Of a stretch of DNA of 6,530 bases, positions 5,298-6,530 are shown piece after piece; the first letter of the stretch is position 1, and each line of letters opens with the position of its first letter. The stretch spans positions 1-6,530 of the forward strand of contig JAGVKR010000345.1 of NCBI GenBank assembly GCA_020050375.1, given 5' to 3'. This DNA is from Planctomycetales bacterium. Lineage in GTDB: Bacteria > Planctomycetota > Planctomycetia > Planctomycetales > Planctomycetaceae. The translations under genes and the position numbers were made by a program. Under the pieces are notes generated by a model. That model worked only from the letters and a program-made list of their open reading frames with translations, had not been told where the DNA came from and did no database searches.

Positions 5298-6530
5298 ATG
5301 CGGTCCCGCGTTTCGAAAAGTTTACTGTGGGGGGGCGTCGTCCTGTTCGCCTCCGGGGCATTCAGCCACGCCGATGACAAACCCGCCGGGGCAGCCACTG
5401 AGAAATCCGCAAAGAAGGCAGACACCTCGCCCGGCAAGGTCTACGGCGAGTGGCGGATCTTCATCAAGCCCGACAAAGGGGGCGAGTACGACAAGCTGAT
5501 CGAAACCGAAGGCTTGCCGCTGTTCCGCGCGGCAGGGGGACGGATGGTCGGCTGGTGGAAGACGCTGGTCGGCAATCTCTACGAGCACGTGACGATCTGG
5601 GAATACGACGACATGGCCGCCTTCGAGAAAGCGATCGGCTTCCTCGGCCCGAATCCGCAGTTCGCGAAGTTCGTGGCGAAGCGCGATCCGCTGCTGGCCG
5701 GCGAGGAAAACCGCTTCCTGAAACTTTCCGCAGAGGCTGTGCCCCCGGCCCTGCACGAACCGGCGAAGTTCGTGCTGCACGTCGTTCACAAGGTGCCGCT
5801 CGCGAACCACGGAAAGTTTCTCTACTACCTTGAATCCGAGGGGATCAAGCTGATGCAGAGCTATGGATTTCGTCCCGTCGGGCCGTGGACGACGACGATC
5901 GGAAAATGGTCGGAAGTGACGCTTCTGCTCCGCTTCGACAGTCTCGCCGAGCGCGAGAAACAACTGGCCCGTTTCCAATCTTCCGACGAGGGCCGCCGCT
6001 ATTTCAAAACGGTCGGCGAACTGGCGGAGGACATCACGACACGGATGCTGATGCCGGCATCTTTTGCCGTGCCTCCGGCGGGAGACAAGCCGGCTGCGGC
6101 CCGCGACGTGGAATCGTCTCCGGTTTTACCCCACGTCGAACGACTCTCGCCGCGCGTCTTCGCCGCCGGATTTTCCGACAAGTTCCGTTCGGCCAATTGC
6201 GGTTTTCTCGCCGCCGGTGACGGAGCGGTGCTGATCGATCTGCCCCGCGGGGTTGCGATCGGCGCCTTCACGAAAGAAGTCGAGCGGCTGACGGGGCGAA
6301 AGCCCAACCGGCTGCTTTTGACCCGTGCCGAGCCGGACGACCTTCCGGCGGTGAACGAGCTGGTCGAATCGGGTGTGCGGGAAGTCGTCGTCACGCGCGG
6401 CATTCGCGACCGCCTGGCGGCGACCACCGGGTCATCCGTGGCGAAGTCGATTCGAGTCTGCGAGTCAACCACGGAGATTGGCGACTCGCGCGTGTCGATT
6501 CGCTACTTGTCTGCCGACGGTTCCGCGGCC
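5298..6530 (+). CDS. Exported double-NIPSNAP protein with degenerate metallo-beta-lactamase-like domain (partial, C-terminus off window)
   Basis: An open frame of 411 codons starts at ATG 5298, with GGGAG (5285-5289) 8 nt upstream, and runs off the right edge. Residues 1-25 are a signal peptide (RSRVSK, hydrophobic core, cleavage after SHA), followed by a Lys/Ala-rich linker to about 46. Residues 47-142 and 157-252 look like two NIPSNAP/dimeric alpha-beta-barrel repeats: YGEWRIFIKPDKGGEYDKL and TIWEYDDMAAFEKA in the first, KFVLHVVHKVP and EVTLLLRFDSLAEREKQLARF in the second. From about 283 a metallo-beta-lactamase-like segment begins: SANCGFLAAGDGAVLIDLP, then RLLLTRAEPDDLPAV. The last aligns with the THxHxDH metal motif, but both histidines before the aspartate are replaced (TRAEPDD), so this half may not bind metal in the usual way. 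The function is unknown; a secreted binding or scavenging protein is possible. The NIPSNAP call is fairly firm, the MBL call moderate. Confidence 0.8.
   Translation, partial: MRSRVSKSLLWGGVVLFASGAFSHADDKPAGAATEKSAKKADTSPGKVYGEWRIFIKPDKGGEYDKLIETEGLPLFRAAGGRMVGWWKTLVGNLYEHVTIWEYDDMAAFEKAIGFLGPNPQFAKFVAKRDPLLAGEENRFLKLSAEAVPPALHEPAKFVLHVVHKVPLANHGKFLYYLESEGIKLMQSYGFRPVGPWTTTIGKWSEVTLLLRFDSLAEREKQLARFQSSDEGRRYFKTVGELAEDITTRMLMPASFAVPPAGDKPAAARDVESSPVLPHVERLSPRVFAAGFSDKFRSANCGFLAAGDGAVLIDLPRGVAIGAFTKEVERLTGRKPNRLLLTRAEPDDLPAVNELVESGVREVVVTRGIRDRLAATTGSSVAKSIRVCESTTEIGDSRVSIRYLSADGSAA

Noticed and set aside
4681..5361. 226-codon minus-strand open frame
   Set aside because: It runs through the tRNA gene and its promoter into the NIPSNAP start region, and shows no family resemblance.
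5322..5978. 218-codon minus-strand open frame
   Set aside because: It lies opposite the NIPSNAP-domain gene, which has a signal peptide, a ribosome site and recognisable domains.

Overview
The window looks like a stretch of planctomycete (PVC group) chromosome. The main evidence is the large minus-strand gene at the left. Its C-terminal half matches the PVC-type 'membrane-bound dehydrogenase' propeller family, which is common in Planctomycetes. The exported NIPSNAP-type protein at the right and the PadR plus permease-prefix membrane protein pair also fit. No phage, transposase, CRISPR or rRNA genes are visible.

Layout. (1) 1-2640, minus: the N-terminal 880 codons of an exported two-part protein, a CehA/McbA-like PHP metallohydrolase joined to a PVC dehydrogenase-like beta-propeller; it runs off the left edge. 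(2) 2693-3259, minus: a 188-codon remnant of a YhcG/DUF1016 protein. Its helical middle is intact, but the PDDEXK catalytic core appears to have been cut out in frame; a perfect palindrome with 12-bp arms lies inside it. (3) 3275-4410, plus: a near-consensus sigma70 promoter with a candidate operator over its -10 box, then a PadR regulator and a four-helix membrane protein with an N-terminal permease-prefix (HAAS-like) domain, which together form a two-gene operon. (4) 4411-4826: hairpins and a bidirectional terminator, then a tRNA-Arg(CCG) on the minus strand with its own TTGACA-17-TACAGT promoter. (5) 4827-5297: non-coding, with nested inverted repeats and a short palindrome. (6) 5298-6530, plus: an exported protein with two NIPSNAP-like domains and a metallo-beta-lactamase-like segment whose metal-binding histidine motif is lost; it runs off the right edge.

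The genes do not form one pathway. The two edge genes encode secreted proteins that would act in the periplasm or at the cell surface. The PadR/membrane-protein pair is a self-contained, probably autoregulated unit. The most unusual items are the catalytic-core-deleted YhcG remnant, the double NIPSNAP plus degenerate MBL architecture, and the PHP-propeller fusion. I see no clear new defence or mobile system.
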